Below the pieces are notes generated by a model. It was not told where the DNA came from. It worked only from the letters and a program-made list of their open reading frames with translations, and did not search any database. Shown in pieces: positions 31,276 through 41,793 of a DNA stretch of 64,000 nt. The stretch is from Alteribacter lacisalsi. Lineage in GTDB: Bacteria > Bacillota > Bacilli > Bacillales > Salisediminibacteriaceae. The stretch spans positions 310,001 through 374,000 of the forward strand of contig NZ_PDOF01000003.1 of NCBI RefSeq assembly GCF_003226345.1. The letters run 5' to 3'. Within the stretch, counting starts at the first letter, position 1, and every line of letters begins with the position of its first letter. A program made the translations under genes and the position numbers.

Positions 31276-32625
31276 ATGAAAAAAAGGTTTTTGTTAACAG
31301 CTCTTCTAGGCACAGCCGCTCTGGTTTCCGCGTGCGGAGACGGAGATGAAGAAGCAAGTGGAACGGGCGGGGCAGGAGAAGCTGAGGAAACTGTCGTTGT
31401 CGGAGACGATATTGAAGGTGCAACGGAATTAAGTTTCTGGACTTTTGCCGAAACACACGCAGAGTTTTTCGAGAGTGCTGCCGAACGATGGAACGAGGAG
31501 AATGAAGACAATCCGATTCAGTTAACAGCGGAGGTCTATCCATTTGATCAAATGCACAATAATCTGCTTCTTGCCCTGCAGTCCGGTTCCGAGGCAGCAG
31601 ATCTAGTGGACATTGAAATTGCAAGGTTCCCTAACTTTCTGGTAGGTGATATTCAACTTGAACCTCTTAATGATCTGATTGAAGACGAACTTGATCAATT
31701 TATTACCGAGCGTCTGGATATCTACGCCCACGACGGGCAGTATTACGGAGCCCCAACCCACCTGGGAGCCACTGTTGTCTACTACAACATGGAAATCATG
31801 GAGGAAGCGGGAGTGGATATTGATACGATTGAAACATGGGACGATTATATTGAAGCAGGCAGACAGGTGGTTGATGCGACAGGTACACCTATGACCACTA
31901 TCTCCGCCAACTGGTATGGACTCTGGCCATTTGTAGCCCAGCGGGGATCCGACTTTTTCAACGACGAGGGTGAACTTACCCTTGCCAATGACATTAATGT
32001 AGAAACACTCGAGTTTGTTAACAGCCTGGTAAATGAGCATGAAATAGCCCGGATTACTCCTGGGGATGAGAATCATTCAGAAGAATATTACGGCTTTATG
32101 AACGGCGGAGGCGCAGCTTCCACAGTTATGCCGCTCTTCTTTATGTCCAACTTCCTGGCAGAAATGCCGGACCTCGCAGGAAAGATGGAAATCCGTCCGA
32201 TGCCGGTTTTTGACGAATCAGATGCACGCACAGTTGGAATGGGCGGCACAGGTACCGCTGTCACAAGCCAGTCTGAAAATGTGGAACTGGCGAAGGAATT
32301 CCTTTATTTCGCCAAAATGTCCGAACAGGGGAATATCAACCTCTGGACGCAGCTCGGCTTCGATCCTCCCCGCTGGGATGTCTGGGATTCCGAGGAACTC
32401 CTGGCTGACAATGAATTCTATGAATATTTTAATGACGACATCTTCGATCTGCTGCTGGATATCAGAGATGAAGTGGAAGGTGTGAATATTACCCAGTACA
32501 CACCTGACGTGCTTGAGGAAATTAACACCAACGTTATGTTCAGTGTGATCCGCGAACAGTCTCAGACACCGCAGGAGGCGCTCGAATTGGCGGAAGATAG
32601 TGTAAGACCAAGAATGGACAACTGA
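31276..32625 (+). CDS. araN: ABC arabino-oligosaccharide-binding lipoprotein, AraN-like
   Basis: 449 residues, family 1 solute-binding protein. Signal peptide with lipobox VSAC (Cys 21), then a Gly/Ala/Glu linker. Core features: ELSFWTFAETHAEFFESAAE, LLLALQSGSEAADLVDIEIA, and the hinge region YYGAPTHLGATVVYYN. Strong GGAGGAGG before the ATG. It should deliver arabino-oligosaccharides to AraPQ encoded divergently. Under AraR and cre control; a hairpin follows before araD. Strongly acidic composition. Confidence 0.88.
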   Translation: MKKRFLLTALLGTAALVSACGDGDEEASGTGGAGEAEETVVVGDDIEGATELSFWTFAETHAEFFESAAERWNEENEDNPIQLTAEVYPFDQMHNNLLLALQSGSEAADLVDIEIARFPNFLVGDIQLEPLNDLIEDELDQFITERLDIYAHDGQYYGAPTHLGATVVYYNMEIMEEAGVDIDTIETWDDYIEAGRQVVDATGTPMTTISANWYGLWPFVAQRGSDFFNDEGELTLANDINVETLEFVNSLVNEHEIARITPGDENHSEEYYGFMNGGGAASTVMPLFFMSNFLAEMPDLAGKMEIRPMPVFDESDARTVGMGGTGTAVTSQSENVELAKEFLYFAKMSEQGNINLWTQLGFDPPRWDVWDSEELLADNEFYEYFNDDIFDLLLDIRDEVEGVNITQYTPDVLEEINTNVMFSVIREQSQTPQEALELAEDSVRPRMDN

Positions 32626-32655
32626 CAATAACCGTCATCCATGCGGGCCGGTAAA

Positions 32656-32691
32656 CCTCAGCCATTTCTGTTTCAGCATAGTCGGCTGAGG
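32656..32691 (+). other. Intercistronic hairpin between araN and araD
   Basis: CCTCAGCC (32656-32663) pairs with GGCTGAGG (32684-32691). Extended weaker pairing flanks it (GTAAA/TGGTTA). No T-run. It would separate high expression of the binding protein from that of the enzyme genes. Confidence 0.65.
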
Positions 32692-32753
32692 TGCTGGTTA
32701 CGCCGATCTTATCTTACTTTTTCACAAACCCTGCTCTATAAGGAGGAATCATC

Positions 32754-33467
32754 ATGCTTGAATCGTTGAAACGGGAAGTGCTGGAAGCGAATCAGGCGCT
32801 TCCTGAATATAATCTGGTTACCTTCACGTGGGGAAATGCAAGCGGATATGACCGCGACTCAGAACTGATGGTCATCAAACCGAGCGGCGTGACCTATGGA
32901 GATTTGACTTTAGAGGATATGGTTGTGGTCAACGGAAACGGGGATGTGGTTGAAGGATCCCTCTCCCCCTCCTCCGATACCGCGACTCACCTATACCTCT
33001 ATCACGCATTTCCGGAAATCAGCGGCATCGTACATACCCACTCACCATGGGCCACGAGCTGGTCCCAGTCGGGAAAAGATCTGCCCGCTCTCGGAACGAC
33101 ACACGCAGATTACTTCCATGGTGCCGTGCCCTGCACACGTGAAATGAGAAAAGAGGAAGTCGAAACAGACTACGAAATGGAAACCGGAAAGGTGATCGCT
33201 GAAACCTTCAAAACAAATCACCTGGCCCCCGCAGCAATTCCGGCAGTCCTCGTTCACGGCCACGCCCCTTTTACCTGGGGAACCTCCCCACGGGAGGCCC
33301 TTTACCATGCCGTTGTTCTGGAGGAAACAGCGAAAATGGCAGCCTACACAAACATGATCCAGCCCTCTCCTGCCGAAATCTCTCCACACCTGTTGGACAA
33401 ACACTTTTTGAGGAAGCACGGCAGTAATGCCTATTACGGGCAGTCCGGAAAGGAGAACAAGGTATGA
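32754..33467 (+). CDS. araD: L-ribulose-5-phosphate 4-epimerase
   Basis: 237 residues, class II aldolase fold. Zn-site and catalytic features: [34 protein letters not shown], the paired His in [28 protein letters not shown] and the C-terminal [10 protein letters not shown]. It converts L-ribulose 5-phosphate to D-xylulose 5-phosphate, the last step of arabinose catabolism. Good AAGGAGG before ATG. Overlaps araB by four bases (ATGA). The order araD-araB-araA is the reverse of the araABD order of B. subtilis. Confidence 0.95.
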   Translation: MLESLKREVLEANQALPEYNLVTFTWGNASGYDRDSELMVIKPSGVTYGDLTLEDMVVVNGNGDVVEGSLSPSSDTATHLYLYHAFPEISGIVHTHSPWATSWSQSGKDLPALGTTHADYFHGAVPCTREMRKEEVETDYEMETGKVIAETFKTNHLAPAAIPAVLVHGHAPFTWGTSPREALYHAVVLEETAKMAAYTNMIQPSPAEISPHLLDKHFLRKHGSNAYYGQSGKENKV

Positions 33468-35167
33468 GCACCTATGCAATCGGCGTTGATTTCGGCACCG
33501 AATCAGGACGTGCAGTCCTTGTTTCCCTGCAGGACGGGAAAGAAATAGCCGACCACGTTACCCCCTACCCCCACGGTGTCATGGACCAAAACCTTCCTGA
33601 TGGCACAAAGCTCGGACACGAATGGGCGCTCCAGCATCCTCAGGATTATCTTGAGGTATTATACCGCTCCATTCCTGCTGTAGTAAGCCAGTCAGGGGTG
33701 TCAATAGAAGACATAGCGGGAATCGGCATCGACTTTACGGCCTGTACGATGCTGCCGGTCGATGAGGAGAATACCCCGCTCTGCTTCCTCGATCATTTTC
33801 GCAAGGATCCGCACAGCTGGATTAAACTTTGGAAGCACCATGCCGCACAGCAGCACGCCGACGAGATCAACCGGATTGCTGCCGAACGCGGCGAATCCTT
33901 TCTCTCCCGATACGGAGGCAAACTGTCATCGGAATGGATGCTGGCCAAAGCCTATCAGATTGCTGATGAAGCCCCACAAATCTACGAAGCTGCAGATCGG
34001 TTTACCGAAGCCACCGACTGGGTGGTCAGTCAGATGACGGGAACGCTCATCCGCAACAGCTGCACAGCAGGTTACAAAGCAGCATGGCATAAAGCTGAAG
34101 GGTACCCGGCAAGTGAGTTTTTCGACGCGGTCCACCCCCGCCTGAGTAATCTCGCGTCGGAGAAATTAAGGGGGACTGTTACCCCGCTTGGAACGAAAGC
34201 AGGAGGACTCACTCACGTTATGGCAGAAAAAACAGGTCTGCCGGCAGGCCTTCCTGTTGCCGTCGGTAACGTGGATGCCCATGCCTCCGTCCCGGCAGTC
34301 GGCGTCGTTGATGAAGGAAAAATGGTAATGGCGATGGGTACATCCATCTGCCACATGCTTCTCGGAAAAGAAGAAGTAAATGTTGAGGGCATATGCGGTG
34401 TTGTGGAAGACGGCATCATCCCCGGTTATTTCGGCTATGAAGCCGGCCAGTCCGCCGTTGGAGACATCTTCGCCTGGTTCGTCAGGGAATGTGTCCCCGC
34501 CTATCTGACCGGGGAAGCCGAAAAACGGAATATGAACATACACGAGCTTCTAAGTGAAAAGGCGGAAAAGCTGTCTCCCGGTGAAAGCGGCCTGATTGCC
34601 CTTGACTGGTGGAACGGAAACCGATCCGTCCTTGTTGATACGCAGCTCTCCGGCATGATTCTCGGCATGACCCTGCAGACAAAAGCGGAAGAGATCTACC
34701 GTGCACTTCTCGAAGCCACGGCCTTTGGCACAAAACAAATTGTCGAGGCGTTCGAGCAGCGCGGCGTGCCCGTGGATCAACTTTACGCATGCGGTGGACT
34801 TCCGCAGAAGAATCCTCTCCTTATGCAGATCTATGCGGATGTCACCAACCGTAAGATCTACGTTGCCGACTCCGTTCAGACTCCTGCTGTGGGCGCCGCG
34901 ATGTTTGCTGCGGTAGCTGCAGGTTCAGATGGAGGCGGCTTCGATTCAATTACGGAGGCGGCCGAAGCCATGGGAAAAGTCAAACCGGTCCCTTACGCTC
35001 CCGATCCGGAAAACGTGAAAAAGTACGCTTCTCTATTTGATGAATACAGAAAACTTCATGATTACTTCGGACGCGAAGACAACGTGATGAAAAATCTTCT
35101 CCAGGGAAGAGCCAATACGACTACAAAAGAGCCGGCAGGTGGTGGAATCATTGAACACAAATCGTGA
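33464..35167 (+). CDS. araB: L-ribulokinase
   Basis: 567 residues, FGGY kinase of AraB type. N-terminal phosphate-1 motif [52 protein letters not shown], and the C-terminal nucleotide motif [20 protein letters not shown]. Phosphorylates L-ribulose to L-ribulose 5-phosphate with ATP. The N-terminal ATG overlaps the araD stop. The C-terminus overlaps the araA start region by 17-29 bases depending on which araA start is used. Confidence 0.95.
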   Translation: MSTYAIGVDFGTESGRAVLVSLQDGKEIADHVTPYPHGVMDQNLPDGTKLGHEWALQHPQDYLEVLYRSIPAVVSQSGVSIEDIAGIGIDFTACTMLPVDEENTPLCFLDHFRKDPHSWIKLWKHHAAQQHADEINRIAAERGESFLSRYGGKLSSEWMLAKAYQIADEAPQIYEAADRFTEATDWVVSQMTGTLIRNSCTAGYKAAWHKAEGYPASEFFDAVHPRLSNLASEKLRGTVTPLGTKAGGLTHVMAEKTGLPAGLPVAVGNVDAHASVPAVGVVDEGKMVMAMGTSICHMLLGKEEVNVEGICGVVEDGIIPGYFGYEAGQSAVGDIFAWFVRECVPAYLTGEAEKRNMNIHELLSEKAEKLSPGESGLIALDWWNGNRSVLVDTQLSGMILGMTLQTKAEEIYRALLEATAFGTKQIVEAFEQRGVPVDQLYACGGLPQKNPLLMQIYADVTNRKIYVADSVQTPAVGAAMFAAVAAGSDGGGFDSITEAAEAMGKVKPVPYAPDPENVKKYASLFDEYRKLHDYFGREDNVMKNLLQGRANTTTKEPAGGGIIEHKS

Positions 35168-36611
35168 ATTCTGGTTAATAACAGGCAGTCAGCATTTATA
35201 TGGAGAAGACACACTCGATCAGGTTAGAGGAAACGCTGAAGAAATTGCGGGAACACTCTCCGACACGCTCCCTTTCCCATTAAGGGCAAAAAAAGTCGTC
35301 ACGACTGAAGAGGAAATTACAGCCGTGTGCAGAGAGGCAAATGCCGCTCCGGAGTGTGCAGGTGTCATCATGTGGATGCACACCTTTTCTCCGGCCAAAC
35401 GGTGGATTCAGGGGCTGATTGAATTAAAGAAACCCATGCTTCATTTTCACACCCAGCACCATGAAAGCATCCCCTGGGAAACAATCGATATGGATTTCAT
35501 GAACCTGAACCAGTCCGCCCACGGCGATCGCGAATTCGGGTTCATCGCGACCCGGCTGAAAAAGAACCGCCGTGTGATTGCCGGTCATTGGAAGCATTCA
35601 GGGACACAGCAGGAAATCGCAGGCTGGATGCGTACAATGACTGCGGTGCAGGAAAGCAGGCAGTTGAAGGTCGCGAGGATCGGAGACAACATGCGCGGGG
35701 TCGCCGTGACAGAAGGAGATAAAGTTCAGGCTCAACAGGATTTCGGATGGACCGTAGACGGGTTCGGAATCGGCGATATTAACCAGGCCGCCGGCCAATT
35801 TACTGACAGTGATGTTGAACAGCGATTTACCGAATACAAAGAGATGTACCACATCCCTGAAGGGAAAATGAGTGATTCCTCATTTAAGCAGTCCGTACTC
35901 GGACAGGCCCGGATCGAGCTCGGGATCGAGATCTTCCTTAAGGAAAACGGGTACCACGCATTTACCACCACATTTGAAGACCTGTATGGAATGGATCAGC
36001 TTCCCGGCCTGGCAGCGCAGCGTTTAATGGAAAAAGGGTACGGATTTGCCGGTGAAGGAGACTGGAAAACAGCCGCCCTCCTCCGGATGATCAAAACACT
36101 CACGAACAATGAGCGCACCTCTTTCATGGAGGATTATACGTACCACTTTACCCCTGAGGGCGTCCAGGTGCTCGGATCTCACATGCTCGAAGTTTGTCCG
36201 ACCATAGCCGCCGACACGCCTGAAGTGGCCGTGCACCCACTCGGGATCGGAGGAAAAAACAATCCTGCCAGACTGATTTTCGATGGCATTCAGGGAGAAG
36301 CAGTGAACGTAAGCCTGGTGGATATGGGCGGTCGATTCAGATTTATTTTAAATGAGGTTACCGCCGTTTCAATCCCAGGGAAGACACCGGAACTTCCCGT
36401 TGCAAAAGTTCTGTGGGAACCAAAACCGGACTTTAAAACGGCAGCCGAAGCCTGGATTTACGCCGGCGGTGCGCATCACACCGTACTGTCCTTCAGCTGC
36501 ACGAAACACGAAATCGCAGACCTTGCTGAAGCGTTTGATATTGAACTGGTCTGTATCGACGACCATACCGATCTCTTTCACTTCAGGCAGGCAATGAAGC
36601 AGCTTACGTAA
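35151..36611 (+). CDS. araA: L-arabinose isomerase
   Basis: 486 residues from the TTG at 35151 (reads [20 protein letters not shown]), which has AGGTGGTGGA before it and matches the usual start of AraA; GTG 35139 or 35142 would add three or four residues. Family motifs: [50 protein letters not shown] and, near 300, [16 protein letters not shown]. The Glu/His metal-site residues lie in FEDLYGM and the HPLGIGG section. Converts L-arabinose to L-ribulose, Mn-dependent, cytoplasmic. Last gene of the araN-D-B-A unit; a strong terminator follows. Confidence 0.95.
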   Translation: MNTNREFWLITGSQHLYGEDTLDQVRGNAEEIAGTLSDTLPFPLRAKKVVTTEEEITAVCREANAAPECAGVIMWMHTFSPAKRWIQGLIELKKPMLHFHTQHHESIPWETIDMDFMNLNQSAHGDREFGFIATRLKKNRRVIAGHWKHSGTQQEIAGWMRTMTAVQESRQLKVARIGDNMRGVAVTEGDKVQAQQDFGWTVDGFGIGDINQAAGQFTDSDVEQRFTEYKEMYHIPEGKMSDSSFKQSVLGQARIELGIEIFLKENGYHAFTTTFEDLYGMDQLPGLAAQRLMEKGYGFAGEGDWKTAALLRMIKTLTNNERTSFMEDYTYHFTPEGVQVLGSHMLEVCPTIAADTPEVAVHPLGIGGKNNPARLIFDGIQGEAVNVSLVDMGGRFRFILNEVTAVSIPGKTPELPVAKVLWEPKPDFKTAAEAWIYAGGAHHTVLSFSCTKHEIADLAEAFDIELVCIDDHTDLFHFRQAMKQLT

Positions 36612-36631
36612 CGCATCGGTCTGACGTACAC

Positions 36632-36665
36632 GAGCAGTCCCCCATTCAGGGGGGCTGCTCTTTTA
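36632..36665 (+). terminator. Rho-independent terminator after araA
   Basis: GAGCAGTCCCCC (36632-36643) pairs with GGGGGGCTGCTC (36649-36660), followed by TTTTAATG. Strong stem of 12 pairs with one G-T. Confidence 0.9.
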
Positions 36666-36965
36666 ATGTTAAATAGGGACGGTTCTCACGTTACATTTAA
36701 TAAGCCGCGGCCACCTTTTCTATAAGGCCGCGGCTTTCGATTACTGAATTTAGAAAAAAGGACAAATCTATGCCAACCTGGTGAATTGGATTTTAACTGC
36801 AGGAATTGTACCGTAAACCCTTTCCGTCCTCCCTTATAAGTAACAAAATAAAACTCCCCCACTTTGGTCAACCTATACATTAACAAAATGCAACGTGAGA
36901 ACCGTCCCCACATTGCTCCCTGCTTCACTGCAAAAAATGCAAAACGAGAACCGTCCCCACCTGGC
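36666..36965. repeat. GGGGACGGTTC repeat region (copy 4, at least three arms)
   Basis: AATAGGGACGGTTCTCACGT (about 36670), then hairpin AAGCCGCGGCC / GGCCGCGGCTT (about 36702-36735), then inverted arms GTGAGAACCGTCCCCACATT (about 36894) and AACGAGAACCGTCCCCACCT (about 36943). The hairpin sequence differs from that of copies 1 and 2 though its place is the same. Fills the gap between araA and the PTS regulator together with its promoter; no gene seen. Confidence 0.8.
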
Positions 36966-37130
36966 ACACTACCTGGCACCAACCTGGCAATCCTCTTTCA
37001 GTCCAACTTTGCACACAGGTGTGTTCATCTTTCGGACTTCTCTTTCGGGTGATTTGTTTTTATTATGAAAGTAAGTCATCCAGCAAAACCGATCAGTCAG
37101 CTGACATTAAATAACCAGGTGGTGGATGAA

Positions 37131-39191
37131 ATGATCCTGGATCAAAAGAGCGCGCAGTTGTTGAATCTCCTTGCATTAAAGAACGAGCCGGTTTCCGCTG
37201 TGGAACTGAGTGAGCATTTGAACGTGTCCAGACGGACGGTGTACTACAACTTAAACAAGGTTGATGACTGGCTGGACGTAAACGGGCTTGAAAAAGTCCA
37301 GCGGGTAAAAGCCGTCGGAATCTTTTTAACGGAAGAAACGAAGCAGCAGCTTCCCGAAGACGTGACAATGGACGAGCCTCACGATTACTTTTATGCCCCG
37401 GAAGAAAGAAGGGCCGTTACGGTGTTCCTCCTGTTAACGGCAAGCAGGAAAATTCACCTGAGAGATGTGATTGAAACGTCAGGTGCAAGCCGGAACTCCT
37501 GTCTGAGCGACTTGAAGCTGATCAGGGAGCAGGCGAACCGTTTCGATCTTGATCTGACATTTACCCGGGCAGAAGGCTACACGATTGAAGGAAGTGAGTT
37601 CGACATCCGGAGGCTGTTCATCCACACCGTTCATGAAGACCTGGACGGTGAAGTGAAAAAGGGGATGTTGAGGCTGTGGGAGGAAGCGGATCCGCAGATC
37701 CTGCAGAAGATGGAGCGGATTCACGGTTTTATGGAAAGTGTCTTCCCGGGCCCCGGGCCATCCGGCAGTTATAGTGCGCTGACCTGGTACCTGACGTACT
37801 GCGTTCAGCGATGCCTCGGTCAACACTACGTGGACGCTTTCGCTGACGAGACCGATACACTCAGACAGAGCCCGATGCATGATCAGGCAAAAAGCCTAAG
37901 CACATCGATCGGAAAGTCATTTGATGTCACCGTCCCTTCCCAGGAGACCGATTTTTTCACCATTCTACTTCTGAGTCAGCGGGTAAATACGGACAAAAAC
38001 GCCGTATCCATTAAAGGTCTTGAGCACGTGGTGTATAACATGGTCGTAGATTTCCAACGCTATGCATGTATGCAGTTCCGAAACCACAAAGAGGTTCAGA
38101 ACAATTTACTGATTCACATTGAACCGGCCTACTATCGGCTGAAGTACAGGCTTCCGGCAGGAAACCCGCTCACAGAGTCAGTGAAGGAAAAATACAGCGA
38201 TATCTACCTGCTGACCCGGAAGGTGATTCCTCACCTGGAACACTATACAGGCGAAGCCATTAACGAAGATGAAATCGCCTACATTGCAATGCACTTTGGC
38301 GGCTGGATGAGAAAAGAAGGTCATACCGCGGCCCTGAGAAAACGGGCACTGGTGGTCTGTTCCAGCGGGATCGGGACGTCACAGATTTTACGGGCACAGC
38401 TCGAGACGCTGTTTTCCACCCTCGACTTTGAAGTCGTGACGCGGGTGGAAGAAGCGACGATCACACCGGACCTCATCTTTACAACCGTGCCGCTGAAAAA
38501 CAAGAGCCTGCCGACCTTTCATGTGAACGCAGTAATGACGGAAACGGAAAAAGAACGGATTCTGATGAACGTCAACCGGATTCTTAATCAGAAAGAAGTC
38601 CCCCAGACCCATTCGAACCTGAAAGACATTTTCCGGGCCGTGGAAAAGCACGCCACCGTTCACAATCAGCCCGAGCTGCTGAAGGAAATCGAGGAGATTC
38701 TCTCAACAAAGCCACTTCAAATAAAGGAGCCTTACAAACCTATGCTAAATGAAATCATGCAGTCGAACGCCATTCAAATAGCAGACAGTGCGGCAAACTG
38801 GCAGGATGGTGTCCATCTTGCATCCAAACCGCTGCTCGACAATCAGTCGATCACAGAAGAGTACGTACACGCCATGATCAAGAATATTGAAGAGTTAGGA
38901 CCGTACGTCATTCTTGCACCACAGGTGGCTATCCCCCACGCCAGACCGGAAAACGGTGTGGAAAAGCTGGGGATGAGCTTACTGAAACTGAACGAACCTG
39001 TCGGGTTCTCAGAAGAAGACCGGCATCAGGTATCCCTGATCTTTATTCTCGCCGCGATCGATAATGAGTCCCATCTGAAGGCACTGTCACAATTATCGAC
39101 GATCCTGTCAGAGCAAGCGAACATCGAAAAACTTCGTAATGCAGCCACACCTGAAGAGATTCAGGAAATCATAAACGAATACAGCGAGTAA
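37131..39191 (+). CDS. BglG/MtlR-type PTS-controlled transcriptional activator with EIIB- and EIIA-like domains
   Basis: 686 residues from the ATG at 37131, which has AGGTGGTGG seven bases before it; an upstream ATG at 37065 lacks a site. Domains in order: HTH (VSAVELSEHLNVSRRTVYYN), second HTH (LRDVIETSGASRNSCLSDL), two PRD domains (about 170-390; second has NEDEIAYIAMHFGGWM), an EIIB-like domain with Cys 410 in LVVCSSGIGTSQ, and an EIIA domain of the mannitol/ascorbate type with His 603 in VAIPHARPENG. Such proteins switch between phosphorylation states on PRDs and EII-like domains according to sugar flux. It lies 33 bases before the PTS IIB gene and no other IIA gene is nearby, so its IIA domain may also phosphorylate that IIB. 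Confidence 0.88.
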   Translation: MILDQKSAQLLNLLALKNEPVSAVELSEHLNVSRRTVYYNLNKVDDWLDVNGLEKVQRVKAVGIFLTEETKQQLPEDVTMDEPHDYFYAPEERRAVTVFLLLTASRKIHLRDVIETSGASRNSCLSDLKLIREQANRFDLDLTFTRAEGYTIEGSEFDIRRLFIHTVHEDLDGEVKKGMLRLWEEADPQILQKMERIHGFMESVFPGPGPSGSYSALTWYLTYCVQRCLGQHYVDAFADETDTLRQSPMHDQAKSLSTSIGKSFDVTVPSQETDFFTILLLSQRVNTDKNAVSIKGLEHVVYNMVVDFQRYACMQFRNHKEVQNNLLIHIEPAYYRLKYRLPAGNPLTESVKEKYSDIYLLTRKVIPHLEHYTGEAINEDEIAYIAMHFGGWMRKEGHTAALRKRALVVCSSGIGTSQILRAQLETLFSTLDFEVVTRVEEATITPDLIFTTVPLKNKSLPTFHVNAVMTETEKERILMNVNRILNQKEVPQTHSNLKDIFRAVEKHATVHNQPELLKEIEEILSTKPLQIKEPYKPMLNEIMQSNAIQIADSAANWQDGVHLASKPLLDNQSITEEYVHAMIKNIEELGPYVILAPQVAIPHARPENGVEKLGMSLLKLNEPVGFSEEDRHQVSLIFILAAIDNESHLKALSQLSTILSEQANIEKLRNAATPEEIQEIINEYSE

Positions 39192-39224
39192 AAAAAACAA
39201 AAAACCCTTAGGAGGAATTTAAAA

Positions 39225-39497
39225 ATGAAACTTTTAGTTGTATGCGGAAACGGACTTGGAAGCAGCTTTATGGTGGAGATGAACGTGAAGAAAGCACTAA
39301 CAGAACTGGGTATTGACGCAGAAGTTTCCCACACGGACCTTGCATCAGCAAAAACGGAGGCGGCTGACTACTACATCGGTTCACGGGATATCATCACGAA
39401 CCTAGAAGACGGAAACAAAAAGATCATTGCCCTTACAAACCTGCTCGACCAGCAGGAGCTGAAGGACGCGCTTCAAAAGAATCTACAGGAGGGATAA
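39225..39497 (+). CDS. ulaB: PTS lactose/ascorbate-type IIB component
   Basis: 90 residues. Phospho-acceptor Cys in KLLVVCGNGLGSSFMVEM at residue 7, typical for UlaB/SgaB-type IIB. Takes phosphate from a IIA (perhaps the C-terminal domain of the regulator encoded upstream) and passes it to the sugar bound at IIC. Strong TTAGGAGG before the ATG, three bases from the IIC gene. Confidence 0.9.
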   Translation: MKLLVVCGNGLGSSFMVEMNVKKALTELGIDAEVSHTDLASAKTEAADYYIGSRDIITNLEDGNKKIIALTNLLDQQELKDALQKNLQEG

Positions 39498-39500
39498 ACG

Positions 39501-40763
39501 ATGGCAGACCTCATTATGAATGACATACTGGGCACACCCGCCATACTCGTCGGTCTGTTTGCCCTGCTCGGTCTCCTGCTGCAGAAGAAAAATGCAGCGG
39601 ATACCGTGTCAGGGACACTGAAAACGATTATGGGCTTTGTGATCCTGGGTGTCGGAGCCGGCGTGCTCATTACGAGTCTTGATTACTTTTCCGAAATGTT
39701 TGAAACCGCGTTCAATATCCGCGGGGTCATCCCGAACAATGAAGCGGTCGTTGCTGTAGCCCAGGAGGCGTTCGGTACGGAAACCGCCATGATTATGCTC
39801 TTCGGTATGGTGGCCAACATCGTGATTGCCAGACTGACGCCATTTAAATATATCTTCCTTACCGGACACCACACGATGTTTATGGCCTGTCTGATCGCCG
39901 TCATCCTCAGCTCCGGCGGGATGGCCGGAGTGCCGCTTATCGTAACAGGCTCACTGATCCTTGGAGCAGCCATGGTCTTTTTCCCGGCGATCCTGCAGCC
40001 GTACATGCGGCAGATTACCGGTAACGATGACATCGCACTCGGTCACTTCGGGTCAATCGGTTACTTCGTATCAGGTACCATCGGTAAGCGCTTTGGAGAC
40101 AAAGAGAAAACAACAGAGGACATTAAAGTACCACAGTCCCTCGGTTTCCTAAGGGACACGTCCGTTGCCGTCTCCCTTACGATGGCACTTCTGTTCATCG
40201 TTGTGGCCCTCTTCGCAGGCGCTACTTTTATTGAAACCGAGCTCAGTGATGGTATGAACTTCATCATCTTCTCACTCATGCAGGGTATTACCTTCGCTGC
40301 AGGTGTGTATGTGGTTCTGGCCGGTGTGCGGATGCTTCTTGCGGAAATCGTTCCGGCGTTCAAGGGAATTGCCGACAAAATCGTCCCTAATGCCAAGCCG
40401 GCACTGGACGCACCAATCGTATTCCCGTTCGCACCAAACGCGGTTATTATCGGATTTATGTTCAGCTTCCTTGCCGGTCTCGGCAGCATGTTCCTTCTGC
40501 CGATTTTCGGGCTTGCACTGATCGTACCGGGGCTCGTTCCCCACTTCTTCACCGGTGCAGCTGCCGGCGTATTCGGTAACGCCATGGGCGGAAGAAAAGG
40601 CGCGATTCTCGGTGCCGTCGCAAACGGTATCCTGATCAGCTTCCTGCCAGCCCTGCTCATGCCTGTCCTCAGCACACTCGGCTTTGACAGCACCACGTTC
40701 GGAGATTCGGACTTCGGCGCTGTGGGAATCCTGCTTGGATGGCTCGTGAGTTTGTTTAACTAA
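39501..40763 (+). CDS. ulaA: PTS ascorbate-type IIC permease (UlaA/SgaT family)
   Basis: 420 residues with about ten or eleven membrane segments. Features: N-terminal ILGTPAILVGLFALLGLLLQ, then GTLKTIMGFVILGVGAGVLI, and TGHHTMFMACLIAVIL; NAVIIGFMFSFLAGLGSMF and the end VGILLGWLVSLF are usual in UlaA. Transports and phosphorylates L-ascorbate or a related sugar or sugar acid with IIB. No UlaD/E/F/G homologues are next to it, so the substrate is open. Last gene of the regulator-IIB-IIC unit. Confidence 0.9.
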   Translation: MADLIMNDILGTPAILVGLFALLGLLLQKKNAADTVSGTLKTIMGFVILGVGAGVLITSLDYFSEMFETAFNIRGVIPNNEAVVAVAQEAFGTETAMIMLFGMVANIVIARLTPFKYIFLTGHHTMFMACLIAVILSSGGMAGVPLIVTGSLILGAAMVFFPAILQPYMRQITGNDDIALGHFGSIGYFVSGTIGKRFGDKEKTTEDIKVPQSLGFLRDTSVAVSLTMALLFIVVALFAGATFIETELSDGMNFIIFSLMQGITFAAGVYVVLAGVRMLLAEIVPAFKGIADKIVPNAKPALDAPIVFPFAPNAVIIGFMFSFLAGLGSMFLLPIFGLALIVPGLVPHFFTGAAAGVFGNAMGGRKGAILGAVANGILISFLPALLMPVLSTLGFDSTTFGDSDFGAVGILLGWLVSLFN

Positions 40764-40769
40764 TGTTAA

Positions 40770-40806
40770 GTGGGAATGTTAAGTGGGGACGGTTCCCGCT
40801 TTACAT
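40770..40806. repeat. GGGGACGGTTC repeat, single arm (copy 5)
   Basis: AAGTGGGGACGGTTCCCGCT starting about 40781, with a partial copy of the left part (TTAAGTGGGAA) just before. It begins seven bases after the IIC stop. Confidence 0.7.
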
Positions 40807-40821
40807 TACTGGAGAAATCGA

Positions 40822-40866
40822 AACAGCCCTGTTCGGCACTTCGGTGCCGGGCACGGCTGTTTTTTT
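40822..40866 (+). terminator. Rho-independent terminator after the PTS operon
   Basis: AACAGCC (40822-40828) ... GGCTGTT (40855-40861) with an inner CGGCAC-TTCG-GTGCCG stem and a run of T. Two-step stem capped by a stable TTCG tetraloop. Confidence 0.9.
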
Positions 40867-40882
40867 GTTATGACTTGTTTTA

Positions 40883-41117
40883 TTACGCTGCAGGCGGACG
40901 CTTTCCGCGGGCATCACTTCAGCCTCCTCGGGAAAAACACCCTGCGGGGTCTTCAGCAGATGCTTCTTCCTCTGCCAGTAATGCTACGAAGCTGGCTGTG
41001 TCGAAGCAGATCGGAGCAGACTCACGAAGTAAAGCTCTTTGCTATTCCCGCTGGAGTCGTCGCCTTCAGCTCCATAATTTTTTTGTGATAAGATACAATC
41101 TATCCGAAAACAACTTT
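40883..41117. mobile_element. MITE-like repeat E (long form)
   Basis: ACGCTGCAGGCGGACGCTTT through TGCTTCTTCCTCTGCCAGTA and TCGAAGCAGATCGGAGCAG to CCCGCTGGAGTCGTCGCC, with right end ATACAATCTATCCGAAAACA. The left terminal inverted repeat has decayed. Shares the extra internal block with copies A and G. Confidence 0.8.
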
Positions 41118-41140
41118 TTTATAGAAGTGACCGTAAATCA

Positions 41141-41527
41141 TCAGAGGTTCTGCACAATCTGGATTGGATGACCATCCGGATCTTCAATCCAGGCAATGAG
41201 AAGACGACCAAGCCATTCGTGCGGGGAGACAAGGGGTTTAGCGCCTTTCGAGGTGACGGTTTTAAAGGCTGCAGGAGTGTCATCTGTCCACAGGATCACT
41301 GCCGCACGCTGCCCATGGGAGAGGGGGGCGAGGCCGTGATCGTCGCGCGTGGAGGAAATCGATGCGATCCCGATTCTATAGTCATCAAGAACCAAATCAA
41401 TATGGATCGGGTCGCCATCAGTCGGCACTCGAAAAGTTTCGGTGAATCCCAGACTTTCATAGAACGAAGCTGATCCAGCTACATCAGAACTGAACAGAAT
41501 AACTTGAGGAGTACGGAAGATTGCCAA
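41141..41527 (-). CDS. VOC-superfamily (glyoxalase/bleomycin-resistance fold) protein
   Basis: 128 residues, one full pair of beta-alpha-beta-beta-beta modules. Starts IFRTPQVILFSSDVAGSASF (module 1) and has VILWTDDTPAAFKTVTSKGA (module 2), ending WIEDPDGHPIQIVQNL, where the Asp-Pro-x-Gly-x-x-x-x-Ile end is typical. Metal-binding His/Glu positions are not clear, so the enzymatic role (lyase, dioxygenase or antibiotic-binding) cannot be set. Stands alone, after MITE E. GGAGGTGCAACTA precedes the ATG. Confidence 0.85.
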   Translation of the reverse strand: MAIFRTPQVILFSSDVAGSASFYESLGFTETFRVPTDGDPIHIDLVLDDYRIGIASISSTRDDHGLAPLSHGQRAAVILWTDDTPAAFKTVTSKGAKPLVSPHEWLGRLLIAWIEDPDGHPIQIVQNL

Positions 41528-41793
41528 TTAGTTGCACCTCCTATTGTTTAAGCCGGGGATTGAGCTATTTATTATTAGTTCAATTGTTTCGTGAAAAATC
41601 CTTTTTCGTTTAATTAAACGGTTGTTGTTGTGAAGGCCAGAATTGAGTCCACGGTCAGGAAATAACAAGTGTGGTATGGATTTATATACTTAATACATAT
41701 TTTCACACATAAAATCTGTTGCATTTTCCATATAGTGTTATAAGATGAAAATGTACCATACAAATTAACCATTAACGAAAGGAGGTCGTCCCC

